A stretch of DNA of 29,108 bases, from the IMG/VR virus record IMGVR_UViG_3300005664_000046, positions 1-29,108 of that record; one strand, written 5' to 3'. Positions 1-5,253 of the stretch are shown piece by piece; positions within the stretch are counted from its first letter, which is position 1; every line of letters begins with the position of its first letter. The position numbers and the translations under genes were made by a program. Origin of the DNA: a virus. The notes under the pieces were generated by a model. It was not told the origin of the DNA. It did no database searches and was given only the letters and a program-made list of their open reading frames with translations.

Positions 1-35
1 GTCAGTAGCACGAAGATCGCTAAAAGCTTTTTCAT
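1..35 (-). CDS. 5' end of a leftward gene, probable signal peptide (partial)
   Basis: Only the first eleven codons are inside the window; the rest lies to the left. The reading starts at the ATG complementary to 33-35, and a strong ribosome binding site (AAGGAGGGACA) sits just upstream at about 36-46. The visible residues are MKKLLAIFVLL: two lysines followed by a hydrophobic run, the usual look of a Sec signal peptide or membrane anchor. The product cannot be identified. It diverges from the gene at 113, and the palindrome at 66-82 lies between them. Confidence 0.6.
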   Translation of the reverse strand, partial: MKKLLAIFVLL

Positions 36-65
36 TGTCCCTCCTTGGGTGTTAAAACGATGCGT

Positions 66-82
66 TTGGTATATAATACCAA
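66..82. promoter_or_regulatory. Divergent promoter with palindromic operator candidate
   Basis: TTGGTAT (66-72) and ATACCAA (76-82) form a perfect 7-base inverted repeat around ATA. The plus-strand reading contains TATAAT at 72-77, a perfect -10 box; no good -35 box is seen upstream (GTGTTA lies at the 17-base spacing). The element lies between two genes that start outward at 35 and 113. A palindrome over a -10 box in a divergent gap is typical of a repressor operator, but no regulator is known here. Confidence 0.45.
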
Positions 83-112
83 CATTAGACAATTTAAGGA
101 TATAGTTTTGTT

Positions 113-322
113 ATGGACGACAAATTGATAAAAGAACTTAGGGAATTTGAAAGATTGCTGGATAGGCGATTTGCTGAGATAAGTGATAAAATCCACGAGG
201 TATCTGAAAGGCTATCGGTTGAGATAGCTACCCTTAAGACTAAAGCTGCATTTGCTGGATTTGTCGCTGGGGTCCTGCCTGGTATTGTGGCCTTTATATT
301 TGATATAGCTAAACATAAGTGA
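113..322 (+). CDS. Small coiled-coil protein with C-terminal membrane anchor
   Basis: A 69-residue protein not assigned to a family. Residues about 4-43 form a charged amphipathic helix with heptad-like spacing, probably a coiled coil. Residues about 46-64 are a hydrophobic Gly/Ala/Ile/Phe segment fit for one membrane span, and the protein ends in a short basic tail. The layout is that of a tail-anchored protein with its helix in the cytoplasm, but orientation is inferred. The AAGGA at 96-100 is about 12 bases from the ATG, so translation initiation looks weak. It lies just downstream of the TATAAT box at 72-77. Its stop codon overlaps the ribosome binding site of the next gene. Similar small proteins occur in many phages without known function. 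Confidence 0.7.
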   Translation: MDDKLIKELREFERLLDRRFAEISDKIHEVSERLSVEIATLKTKAAFAGFVAGVLPGIVAFIFDIAKHK

Positions 323-329
323 GGTTTTT

Positions 330-632
330 ATTTTTACTCAAAACGACGCATCAGACTTTGTGCACGTAACTAAACAAGATGATGCTTTCATTATCTTACA
401 GAAAAATATGCTAGCCGAAATGGATCGCCATGACTGGGTAGTCGTAAAAGAATGTTGGGATATGTGTGAGGAACTAACCGAACTTAAAACTGCTAGGGCT
501 TTTTGTTACGCCGTACTTGACGCCCTAGGGGTACAAACAAGATATAAGCATTTAGGCCTTAGCCTTGAGATAGATGTAGTCAATGAAAACGATAGTTTAA
601 AAGAAGAAATAGACGGCGAGATAAAGAACTAA
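330..632 (+). CDS. Small phage protein of unknown function, possible ATT start
   Basis: A roughly 100-residue soluble protein of unknown family, mostly helical and acidic at the C-terminus (DSLKEEIDGEIKN). The first conventional start in the frame is GTG at 360, but no ribosome binding site precedes it. The frame stays open back to a TAG at 306-308 with no ATG, GTG, TTG or CTG before 360. An ATT at 330 lies 5 bases after GAGG (321-324), which overlaps the stop of the preceding gene, and would give MFTQNDASDF at the N-terminus. I therefore list 330 as the likely start, with GTG 360 (90 residues) as the alternative. Its last codons overlap those of the convergent gene at 629-913. Confidence 0.55.
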   Translation: MFTQNDASDFVHVTKQDDAFIILQKNMLAEMDRHDWVVVKECWDMCEELTELKTARAFCYAVLDALGVQTRYKHLGLSLEIDVVNENDSLKEEIDGEIKN

Positions 633-913
633 CCTTTGACTTTAGCTAGTGCGTCTTCAAAGATGTAAGTCTCTAATTCCTTTTTATTTTCAACGTCGTC
701 AGGCATAAGAAATCTATCGTTTTCTCCCATGTCGATGACTATTTCTTCTAACTCATAAGATTCTAAGGAAAGACGTTCTTCTCCTCTATTGCCATCGGCG
801 TCAGCGCCGTAGATATAGCTATCCACATAGGCGTGACCTGCAATGGTACCGTCATAGGAATCACCCTGGTACTTGATGGGAACTTTAATTTCAAAATAGA
901 CGTCGTGAAACAT
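629..913 (-). CDS. Acidic protein of unknown function, 94 aa
   Basis: The product is not recognised. It is acidic and rich in Tyr, Asp and Glu, with no membrane segment, no cysteine and a predicted mixture of strands and helix. The ATG complementary to 911-913 follows a good ribosome binding site (TAGGAG, about 7 bases away). It is the last of three small leftward genes (1133-1285, 923-1123, 629-913) spaced by about 10 bases and very likely co-transcribed. Its 3' end meets the 3' end of the rightward gene at 330-632, with a 4-base overlap. Confidence 0.7.
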   Translation of the reverse strand: MFHDVYFEIKVPIKYQGDSYDGTIAGHAYVDSYIYGADADGNRGEERLSLESYELEEIVIDMGENDRFLMPDDVENKKELETYIFEDALAKVKG

Positions 914-922
914 TTTAATCTC

Positions 923-1123
923 CTAATGGATACGATCCAAAACAAGGGCGTGAAAGTCGCTGTCTTCAGTGAGTTGATTTAGTTCTTCCTCAGTGAGTGG
1001 AAGGCCTGTATCGCCCCATTCAGCTGATTTAGCATAGGCGTCTACAAAGTCTGGAAAATCTTTCGTGTCGATACCGTCTATTTCTATGTCGACAACTTCT
1101 CTTTCATTTAAATACATTTTCAT
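923..1123 (-). CDS. Small acidic protein of unknown function, 66 aa
   Basis: A strongly acidic 66-residue protein with many Asp and Glu and one Trp. The pattern PLTEEELNQLTEDSDFHALV near the C-terminus resembles short helical acidic phage proteins. No family is recognised. The ATG start has only a weak AGG upstream and lies 9 bases after the stop of the 50-residue gene at 1133-1285, so translation is probably coupled. It is the middle gene of a three-gene leftward mini-operon. Confidence 0.65.
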   Translation of the reverse strand: MKMYLNEREVVDIEIDGIDTKDFPDFVDAYAKSAEWGDTGLPLTEEELNQLTEDSDFHALVLDRIH

Positions 1124-1132
1124 TTTATTCGC

Positions 1133-1285
1133 CTATTGTTCTAGTGCTGCGAAATATTGATCATTTGTCTCATCTCTTCCAGTCATTTCCATTGCCATCA
1201 CAATACTTTGTGCGTCTGAAGTGGTTTCGCCTTCTTCTTCTAGAATTTTAACTAAGATATCGAATTCTTTTTCTGTAAATTTCAT
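1133..1285 (-). CDS. Small acidic protein, 50 aa, first gene of leftward mini-operon
   Basis: A short gene read from the ATG complementary to 1283-1285, preceded by a strong ribosome binding site (AAAGGAGAAAG). The product begins MKFTEKEFDILVKILEEEGE and ends with YFAALEQ; it is helical and acidic. The clear ribosome binding site, the tight spacing to the next gene and the absence of a competing frame support it as real. Function is unknown. Three copies of GCCTTAT lie just upstream at 1302-1337 and may control this operon. Confidence 0.6.
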   Translation of the reverse strand: MKFTEKEFDILVKILEEEGETTSDAQSIVMAMEMTGRDETNDQYFAALEQ

Positions 1286-1301
1286 TTCTTTCTCCTTTGT
1301 T

Positions 1302-1337
1302 ATAAGGCCTTCATCCCCTGCCTTATATATGCCTTAT
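1302..1337. promoter_or_regulatory. Three GCCTTAT heptamers in a divergent intergenic region
   Basis: The heptamer appears inverted (ATAAGGC, 1302-1308) and then twice direct (1320-1326 and 1331-1337). The direct copies are 11 bases apart, about one helical turn. They lie between the leftward operon starting at 1285 and the rightward HNH gene at 1413. The arrangement suggests an operator, but a 7-base word in AT-rich DNA is weak evidence. No clear -35/-10 pair was found in this gap on either strand. Confidence 0.3.
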
Positions 1338-1412
1338 CGGCTTGCTATACCTATAACTTTAATTTAATTTAGTCTATGGTTATTTATTTTCTAATATCAA
1401 GGGGTTATATAA

Positions 1413-1877
1413 GTGAAAATGATTGAATTTTACGAGGTTGAGCCAGGGATTTTCGTAAGCAAGTGCGGTCGGGTTTCTAAAGAGGCTAAGTACACCGAGC
1501 GCGGTAACACAAAAGTGAGATATCGAGCTGTACAGCTAAAAGGCAAAAGAGTCGATGTACACAGGCTTGTAGCGGAGCACTTTATACCAAACCCTGAGTG
1601 TAAGCCTTGGGTATTACACTACGATGATAATCAACAAAACAATCACGTCAGCAACCTGAGGTGGGGCACGCCTAAGGACAACCAGAAAGATGCTTTTAGA
1701 AACGGAAAGTTTAAAGGTCGCCTTCTAAAATTAAAAGCTCATAGAAGTAGGATTCATAAATGGATTCTGGAAGAAATGAAACAAGGCGTAAGAAATAAAG
1801 ATATAGCAAAAAAATATGGCATAAGTCCGGGACGTGTTTCTCAAATAATGAAAATCCTTGCTAAGGAGATGCCTTAG
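1413..1877 (+). CDS. HNH homing-type endonuclease with C-terminal helix-turn-helix
   Basis: A 154-residue HNH nuclease of the kind that cuts phage DNA at specific sites and spreads by repair. Residues about 5-45 look like the NUMOD4-type N-terminal module. The HNH core runs from H50 (HRLVAEHFIPNP) through H69, D71, N77 and N81 (VLHYDDNQQNNHVSNLRW). Residues about 127-147 (NKDIAKKYGISPGRVSQIMK) read as a helix-turn-helix that would add DNA specificity. The GTG at 1413 is preferred because AAGGGG lies 8 bases upstream; the in-frame ATG at 1419 would be too far away. It stands alone on its strand between leftward genes, as expected of a mobile gene. It need not be active. Confidence 0.85.
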   Translation: MKMIEFYEVEPGIFVSKCGRVSKEAKYTERGNTKVRYRAVQLKGKRVDVHRLVAEHFIPNPECKPWVLHYDDNQQNNHVSNLRWGTPKDNQKDAFRNGKFKGRLLKLKAHRSRIHKWILEEMKQGVRNKDIAKKYGISPGRVSQIMKILAKEMP

Positions 1878-2139
1878 TGTTTTTCAACTTATCTTCGTTT
1901 TTTAAATTCGCGGTGTAATAGCTTAACGGGCGCATATATCCGAAGAGGTGACCACAGACAAAGCCGGTAGCAAATACAAAAGCTGGGCGATTAAACCCAA
2001 CGTTAACAAGGAACTGAGACACCGATAGACTTGTATCAGGACTGATTACTACTACCACCAAGTCATAAATACCCAGCGTGATGATCAGTGTCGTCGTAAC
2101 AAGCGCAGTAGTGCGCATGGTTAAGTTTAAAAATGTCAT
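1861..2139 (-). CDS. Two-span membrane protein, holin-like, 92 aa
   Basis: A small integral membrane protein with two hydrophobic segments, residues about 11-32 and 53-69. The second contains the phage-typical GF.CGHLFG pattern with His and Cys inside the membrane region. The C-terminal tail is basic and polar. Small two-span proteins with the GHxFG pattern are common in tailed phages and are often guessed to be holins, but I cannot confirm this. A good ribosome binding site (AAAAGGAAC) precedes the ATG. The start overlaps the stop of the 44-residue gene upstream by ATGA, and the 3' end overlaps the convergent HNH gene by 17 bases. Confidence 0.7.
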   Translation of the reverse strand: MTFLNLTMRTTALVTTTLIITLGIYDLVVVVISPDTSLSVSQFLVNVGFNRPAFVFATGFVCGHLFGYMRPLSYYTANLKNEDKLKNTKASP

Positions 2140-2270
2140 GCTTGTTCCTTTTCAAAAACATAGAACACAAACTTACCAAACCAAGGGAAAAGCCTTCTTG
2201 AGCAAGTCACCCCCCAGAATGACCCGTCTAAGGCCAGATAGTCCAAACTCTCTACCTCAGACTCGTCCAT
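2136..2270 (-). CDS. Very small protein, 44 aa, coupled to membrane protein gene
   Basis: The start is the ATG complementary to 2268-2270, preceded by a near-perfect ribosome binding site (AGGAGG, about 5 bases away). The product begins MDESEVESLDYLALDGSFWG and has an aromatic middle (FPWFGKFVFYVF). The stop codon overlaps the start of the next gene as ATGA, so the two are translationally coupled. Its function is unknown. The aromatic stretch may touch the membrane, but it is too short and charged to call a membrane span. The strong initiation site makes this more than a chance frame. Confidence 0.6.
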   Translation of the reverse strand: MDESEVESLDYLALDGSFWGVTCSRRLFPWFGKFVFYVFEKEQA

Positions 2271-2343
2271 AAGTCCTCCTAGTACATCACTCCGCTACGA
2301 CCAGTTTACCACGATTATGTTAAGATCACTAAAAGGGGGACAC

Positions 2344-2838
2344 ATGAAATATATTTTAATCTTTTTATTAAGTTTTAACATTTCGGCTGAGGTCGCGGTA
2401 CGTGAGTTTAAAGCCTTTCACTGCGGTCCCTGTAAGACCTTAAAGAAGAACGTGATCGATCCTGTCGTAGAGCACTACCGCTGGACGGGCAAGGTCAAAT
2501 GGGAAGTGACCTTAGGCCAAATCAATTCCCTTGATAGGCCAACAAGCGAACGCTATCACTGTCTAGTTAAAGAGGGTGCTGTGGAAGAATTGGCACTTAG
2601 ATTCTTGTTTGAAAATCCAGAAGACACGACTGAACACTTAAGCCCAATACTGAGCGTTCAAAAAAACCTTGTTGATAAATGTATTACAGACGGCGGTGGT
2701 AAGTCTTTTTTTGACTCTGAGCTAGAAAAAGTAAAATCCGCTGGCATTAGATCCTTTCCTACCTTGTGGATCAATGGAAAAGCCGTTGCCACTCCAAGCA
2801 CGCCGAGTCAGCTTATTAATTTAATAGAGGGCAGTTGA
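2344..2838 (+). CDS. Exported thioredoxin-like (Dsb-type) protein
   Basis: A 164-residue protein that probably works on disulfide bonds outside the cytoplasm. Residues 1-15 form a Sec signal peptide (MKYILIFLLSFNISA, cleavage before E16). The mature part starts a thioredoxin fold with the active-site pair C27-G-P-C30. The cis-proline loop is near the C-terminus (SFPTLWING), followed by a final helix. Between them lies a long helical insertion with two further cysteines, which suggests a DsbA/DsbC-like rather than a plain thioredoxin arrangement. CGPC is the thioredoxin-type dipeptide, so reduction or isomerisation is more likely than oxidation; this is inference. The ATG at 2344 is chosen because GGGGG precedes it and the signal peptide starts there; an in-frame ATG at 2317 lacks such a site. 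It stands alone and diverges from 2136-2270. Confidence 0.8.
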   Translation: MKYILIFLLSFNISAEVAVREFKAFHCGPCKTLKKNVIDPVVEHYRWTGKVKWEVTLGQINSLDRPTSERYHCLVKEGAVEELALRFLFENPEDTTEHLSPILSVQKNLVDKCITDGGGKSFFDSELEKVKSAGIRSFPTLWINGKAVATPSTPSQLINLIEGS

Positions 2839-2991
2839 AGCTTAAGGCTAAAGAGTTGTTAAAGTACCGCCCTCGAGGGGCTGACTAATCTAGGCTCAAA
2901 TAAAAATCAAGATAAAAGACGACTCTCAATCTTCGGTTTTTGTTTTAGGAGACCCCTTGAAACGAAAGCCGTCTATTTAGGTTAACACATT

Positions 2992-3009
2992 GGTTCTCAC
3001 CTTAGAACC
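2992..3009. repeat. Perfect 6-base hairpin in the non-coding region
   Basis: GGTTCT (2992-2997) and AGAACC (3004-3009) enclose a six-base loop. The next bases (CCCCA around 3008-3012) could instead pair with TGGGG at 3043-3047, closing a larger structure that contains the GGCCTTCGGCC hairpin at about 3014-3024. The two pairings share bases and so exclude each other. Confidence 0.45.
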
Positions 3010-3085
3010 CCAAGGCCTTCGGCCCTACCGCGCTTCGCTTGCTGGGGGGCTTCGCTAACGCTATTGTTTTTCGGGCTCATAGTAA

Positions 3086-3117
3086 GAAGCCTCTTGAACT
3101 TTCGCTCAAAAGGCTTC
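3086..3117. repeat. Imperfect 12-base hairpin
   Basis: GAAGCCTCTTGA (3086-3097) pairs with TCAAAAGGCTTC (3106-3117) with a single C/A mismatch and an eight-base loop. No T-run follows on either strand, so it is not an ordinary intrinsic terminator. Confidence 0.55.
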
Positions 3118-3137
3118 AAACTAATTTTGCTAATAAA

Positions 3138-3183
3138 TTAATTGTCTTGATTATAGCCTTAAACAAATAAATCAAACAATTAA
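3138..3183. repeat. AT-rich 14-base inverted repeat
   Basis: TTAATTGT and TTGATT (3138-3152, with one extra C at 3146) match AATCAAACAATTAA (3170-3183) over all 14 positions, leaving a 17-base loop. It sits in the most AT-rich part of the gene-free region, just before the structured block. It could be a protein-binding palindrome, an origin element or part of a larger RNA. Confidence 0.55.
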
Positions 3184-3285
3184 AATATGTAGAATCTTAC
3201 GAGAAAATAAAGAATCGTGAGGCACTTCTATCGTTTTGACTGCCTTTTAGACACTAAACAATAAGGCTAAATGGTTACGGCACTG

Positions 3286-3506
3286 CCCTAGCTCCGGATC
3301 GACAGGACTAGAAATAGCGGACTCCTCCGTTTGTTAGGGTACGGTTGGCGCGCAGTAGTTGGTGTCTCGGGAGTGGTGTCCCAGACTTTACTCGGTTCCT
3401 TACTGAGTGCTGAAAATACAGCATTGAGTAAAGGACCGATTGACAGCGAACCGTCGACCCGCTTGACTTCCTTGCTGAAACTTTCGGCACACATAAGTAA
3501 GGGAAG
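3286..3506 (+). ncRNA. Candidate multi-domain structured RNA upstream of HNH gene
   Basis: A long-range stem pairs GGGTACGGTT (3337-3346) with AACCGTCGACCC (3449-3460), with a CG bulge. Inside it are two hairpins. The first is GTCTCGGGA (3364-3372) with TCCCAGAC (3379-3386). The second is a 20-position stem, 3393-3412 with 3419-3438 around a six-base loop, with 16 Watson-Crick pairs, 2 wobble pairs and 2 mismatches. This makes a three-way junction. A third hairpin follows (3467-3473 with 3499-3506, containing GCTGA/TCGGC). CCCTA at 3286-3290 can pair with TAGGG at 3335-3339, competing with the long-range stem. The strand is assumed from the gene that follows at 3539. I do not recognise the RNA class; group I and group II intron core motifs were not found. 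Confidence 0.5.
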
Positions 3507-3538
3507 GACACCCACTTTTGCCTAAAATCGGAGGATGA

Positions 3539-4054
3539 ATGGACAGCTTTTACGAAGAACCGATATCAGAACTTGAGCCCGCAAGGGGTGGTTACCTACG
3601 TCATAAGAAAACTAAAAGACTGTGGCACCGGATAGTGTGCGAGAAATATCACGGAGGATTCCCAAGTATTTGGGTAGTCCACCATTTGGACGGAGTCAAA
3701 AGCAACAACCATCCAGATAACTTAATTGCTCTGCCTAAGGCTGTGCACGATAACTTACACCGTATGCACGAGCTTAATTACCTACCACCAAGGTCAGTTG
3801 TTGAAAGTTATCTTGATTGCTATTTAAAAAACTTAAAAAGAAAGGACAGAGAAAAGCTTCGTAAGCTTCGAGAAAAGGCCGATATTATAGTTAAAAAGAA
3901 AAAAGCAGCAAAACCAACCTTAAAAAAAGAAGAAAGGAAAAGGCTTTTGAAAGAAAGAGGGATTTCTCGTAAGAATTTTAAAAATAACTATCCGCACGAC
4001 GCGAGTAATGAGTTCTTAAAAAATAACCTTGCAAACGAAAACAAAATCTATTAG
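3539..4054 (+). CDS. HNH endonuclease with long basic tail
   Basis: A 171-residue HNH nuclease. The core is H48-H49, D51-G52, N57, N61-L62 and H70/H74 (WVVHHLDG ... NHPDNLIAL ... HDNLH). After about residue 95 the protein is a long Lys/Arg-rich helical tail that likely binds DNA or RNA without strict specificity. The ATG at 3539 follows CGGAGGA closely (about 4 bases), a slightly tight but strong site. It lies immediately after the candidate structured RNA and is followed by an intrinsic terminator at 4085-4121, so RNA and gene may form one transcript. It is either a free-standing mobile nuclease or a nuclease tied to the RNA element; the second idea is inference. Confidence 0.82.
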   Translation: MDSFYEEPISELEPARGGYLRHKKTKRLWHRIVCEKYHGGFPSIWVVHHLDGVKSNNHPDNLIALPKAVHDNLHRMHELNYLPPRSVVESYLDCYLKNLKRKDREKLRKLREKADIIVKKKKAAKPTLKKEERKRLLKERGISRKNFKNNYPHDASNEFLKNNLANENKIY

Positions 4055-4084
4055 ATCTTAATTGTTACTTAGCGGTAATAAATT

Positions 4085-4121
4085 AAAACCCTTTGAGAAA
4101 TCTTAGGGTTTTTGTTTTTTT
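4085..4121 (+). terminator. Rho-independent terminator after HNH gene
   Basis: AAAACCCT (4085-4092) and AGGGTTTT (4105-4112) form a perfect 8-base stem around a 12-base loop, and a T-rich run continues to 4121. It ends transcripts from the HNH gene and separates them from the recombination cluster. Confidence 0.85.
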
Positions 4122-4160
4122 CTTGCATTCATCAAACAAACATACTAAACATTGTCATCC

Positions 4161-4199
4161 TTGACTTTAGGTCCTCTCAAGGCTCTAGCCTTAAGTCAA
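4161..4199. promoter_or_regulatory. Nested inverted repeats in the leader of the ERF gene
   Basis: TTGACTT (4161-4167) is the exact inverse of AAGTCAA (4193-4199). Directly inside is AAGGCT-CT-AGCCTT (4179-4192). Together they form a 13-base stem interrupted by an 11-base bulge on the left side. It lies 55-93 bases before the GTG start of the ERF gene. TTGACT could also serve as a -35 box, but no good -10 box follows at 17 bases. Confidence 0.4.
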
Positions 4200-4253
4200 A
4201 CGTGTATTCATACAACACTAAAGAGCCTTCAATTTACCGCTAAGGAGAAGACC

Positions 4254-4907
4254 GTGACCGCTACCCTGCCACTAATCTATCAACGCATCCCAAAAATAAT
4301 GAATGAACTTAAGGCTGTCAAAAAAGAAAAGACTGCCATGGGCTATAAGTTTCGCGGTGTAGACGACGTCTATCTCGCCTGTCAGAAGGTCTTAGCTGAT
4401 AACGGGGTGTTTACAGTCCCGGAAGTTCTAGAAGAAAGGTCAGAAGAAAGAACAAGTAAAGGCGGAGCGGTTCTCGTATACAGAATATTAAAAATGCGCT
4501 TTAAGTTTTTTGCTGAAGACGGAAGCTATGTCGAGGCAACCGTTATAGGTGAGGGAATGGACTCAGGTGACAAAGCCTCAAACAAGGCGATGTCCGTCGC
4601 TCACAAATATGCAATCCTGCAAGTCTTTATGATTCCCACAGACGAGCCAAAAGACCCTGAGATAGACTCTCATGAGGTAGCGCCTAAGAAAATCGATTCT
4701 AGACCCCTCAGCGCCTCTTTAAACCAACCTAAAGTCGATCCTTGGGAAACGATTTTAGCAACGGGTCAAAAGAACGGGTGGGATGCGCTATCCTTAACTG
4801 AATACATCAAGGATATTTTTGGTAAAGTAGCCTTTTCGGAACTCACCCGCGAAGAACAAATACAACTCTATAAGGCCGTAAGTGCCTATGGTCCCACACA
4901 TCCTTGA
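4254..4907 (+). CDS. erf: ERF-family single-strand annealing recombinase
   Basis: This 217-residue protein matches the ERF family of phage annealing proteins, which coat single strands and pair homologous ends during phage recombination and circularisation. The N-terminal block IPKIMNELKAVKKEK followed by GYKFRGVDDVY is typical. So is the DSGDKASNKAMSVAHKYAIL block near residues 105-130, ending in the IPTDEP motif. The C-terminal part after a Pro/Ser-rich linker is a small helical domain (DPWETILATGQKNGW). The GTG at 4254 is chosen because AAGGAG lies 6 bases upstream; the frame runs back to a TTG at 4152 through the leader palindrome, but that part has no ERF similarity. It heads a plus-strand cluster that includes SSB. 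Confidence 0.88.
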   Translation: MTATLPLIYQRIPKIMNELKAVKKEKTAMGYKFRGVDDVYLACQKVLADNGVFTVPEVLEERSEERTSKGGAVLVYRILKMRFKFFAEDGSYVEATVIGEGMDSGDKASNKAMSVAHKYAILQVFMIPTDEPKDPEIDSHEVAPKKIDSRPLSASLNQPKVDPWETILATGQKNGWDALSLTEYIKDIFGKVAFSELTREEQIQLYKAVSAYGPTHP

Positions 4908-4965
4908 GGGTATTTAAGTTTCAACCATCGTTACCGACAGGCTTAATATCAACAAAGGAGGTCCT

Positions 4966-5253
4966 ATGGGACAGGTTAAAGAATTTTTCAGTGCAGAACA
5001 CGCTATCAATGAAATGGCTTTTGATTTAACTATGCAAATACTCGCTTCAGGTAAAGTCGATATTCTAAAAGAACTGAACGCTTTACGTGAAAAAGCAGAT
5101 GAATACGCTGAGGCCGTAGTAAGTGTTATGAATTTTAAATCCTTGTTAGAGCGGGAGATCTGCAAGGACTGTGCTAAAGCTGGATTTTTGATGTCAGTGG
5201 GCGAGTCTATTAAAATCTGTAATGAAATTTTAAGGCCTGATTATGTCGGATGA
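4966..5253 (+). CDS. Helical protein of unknown function, 95 aa
   Basis: The gene has an unusually complete ribosome binding site, AAAGGAGGT at 4954-4962, suggesting high expression. The product is almost entirely helical. A central stretch (ILKELNALREKADEYAEAVV) looks like a coiled coil, and the C-terminal part carries CKDCAKAG and CNEIL, three cysteines that may bind a metal or simply be structural. No family is recognised. Its end overlaps the start of the HNH-like gene at 5243 by 11 bases. Lying between ERF and SSB suggests a role linked to DNA metabolism, which is inference only. Confidence 0.7.
   Translation: MGQVKEFFSAEHAINEMAFDLTMQILASGKVDILKELNALREKADEYAEAVVSVMNFKSLLEREICKDCAKAGFLMSVGESIKICNEILRPDYVG

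Larger units (their letters stand above)
2839..3538. other. 700-base gene-free region dense in inverted repeats
   Basis: No convincing gene lies here: frames are short, and the overlapping frames in 3288-3525 have no ribosome binding site and coincide with palindromic DNA. The region holds a succession of hairpins. A small one lies at 2869-2881. GGTTCT/AGAACC occurs at 2992-3009. GC-rich GCTTCGC-like elements run through 3010-3057. An imperfect 12-base stem is at 3086-3117. An AT-rich 14-base stem lies at 3138-3183, a small stem at 3242-3267, and the structured block at 3286-3506. The middle (3120-3240) is very AT-rich, while the last part is GC-richer than its surroundings. It may be a large structured RNA, a replication origin, or both. 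Confidence 0.6.

Noticed and set aside
3337-3460. Retron-type msr/msd RNA
   Set aside because: The long hairpin is suggestive, but no reverse transcriptase gene is present nearby or anywhere in the window.
3288-3525. Three overlapping open frames on both strands, 64-75 codons
   Set aside because: They have no ribosome binding sites, their composition is unlike the other genes, and they coincide with the palindromic stems; an RNA or DNA structure explains the absence of stops better.
3286-4054. Group I or group II intron carrying the HNH gene
   Set aside because: I did not find the group I P7/R-S type core or a group II domain V, and no gene is visibly interrupted on the two sides. A covariance search would be needed to exclude a divergent one.
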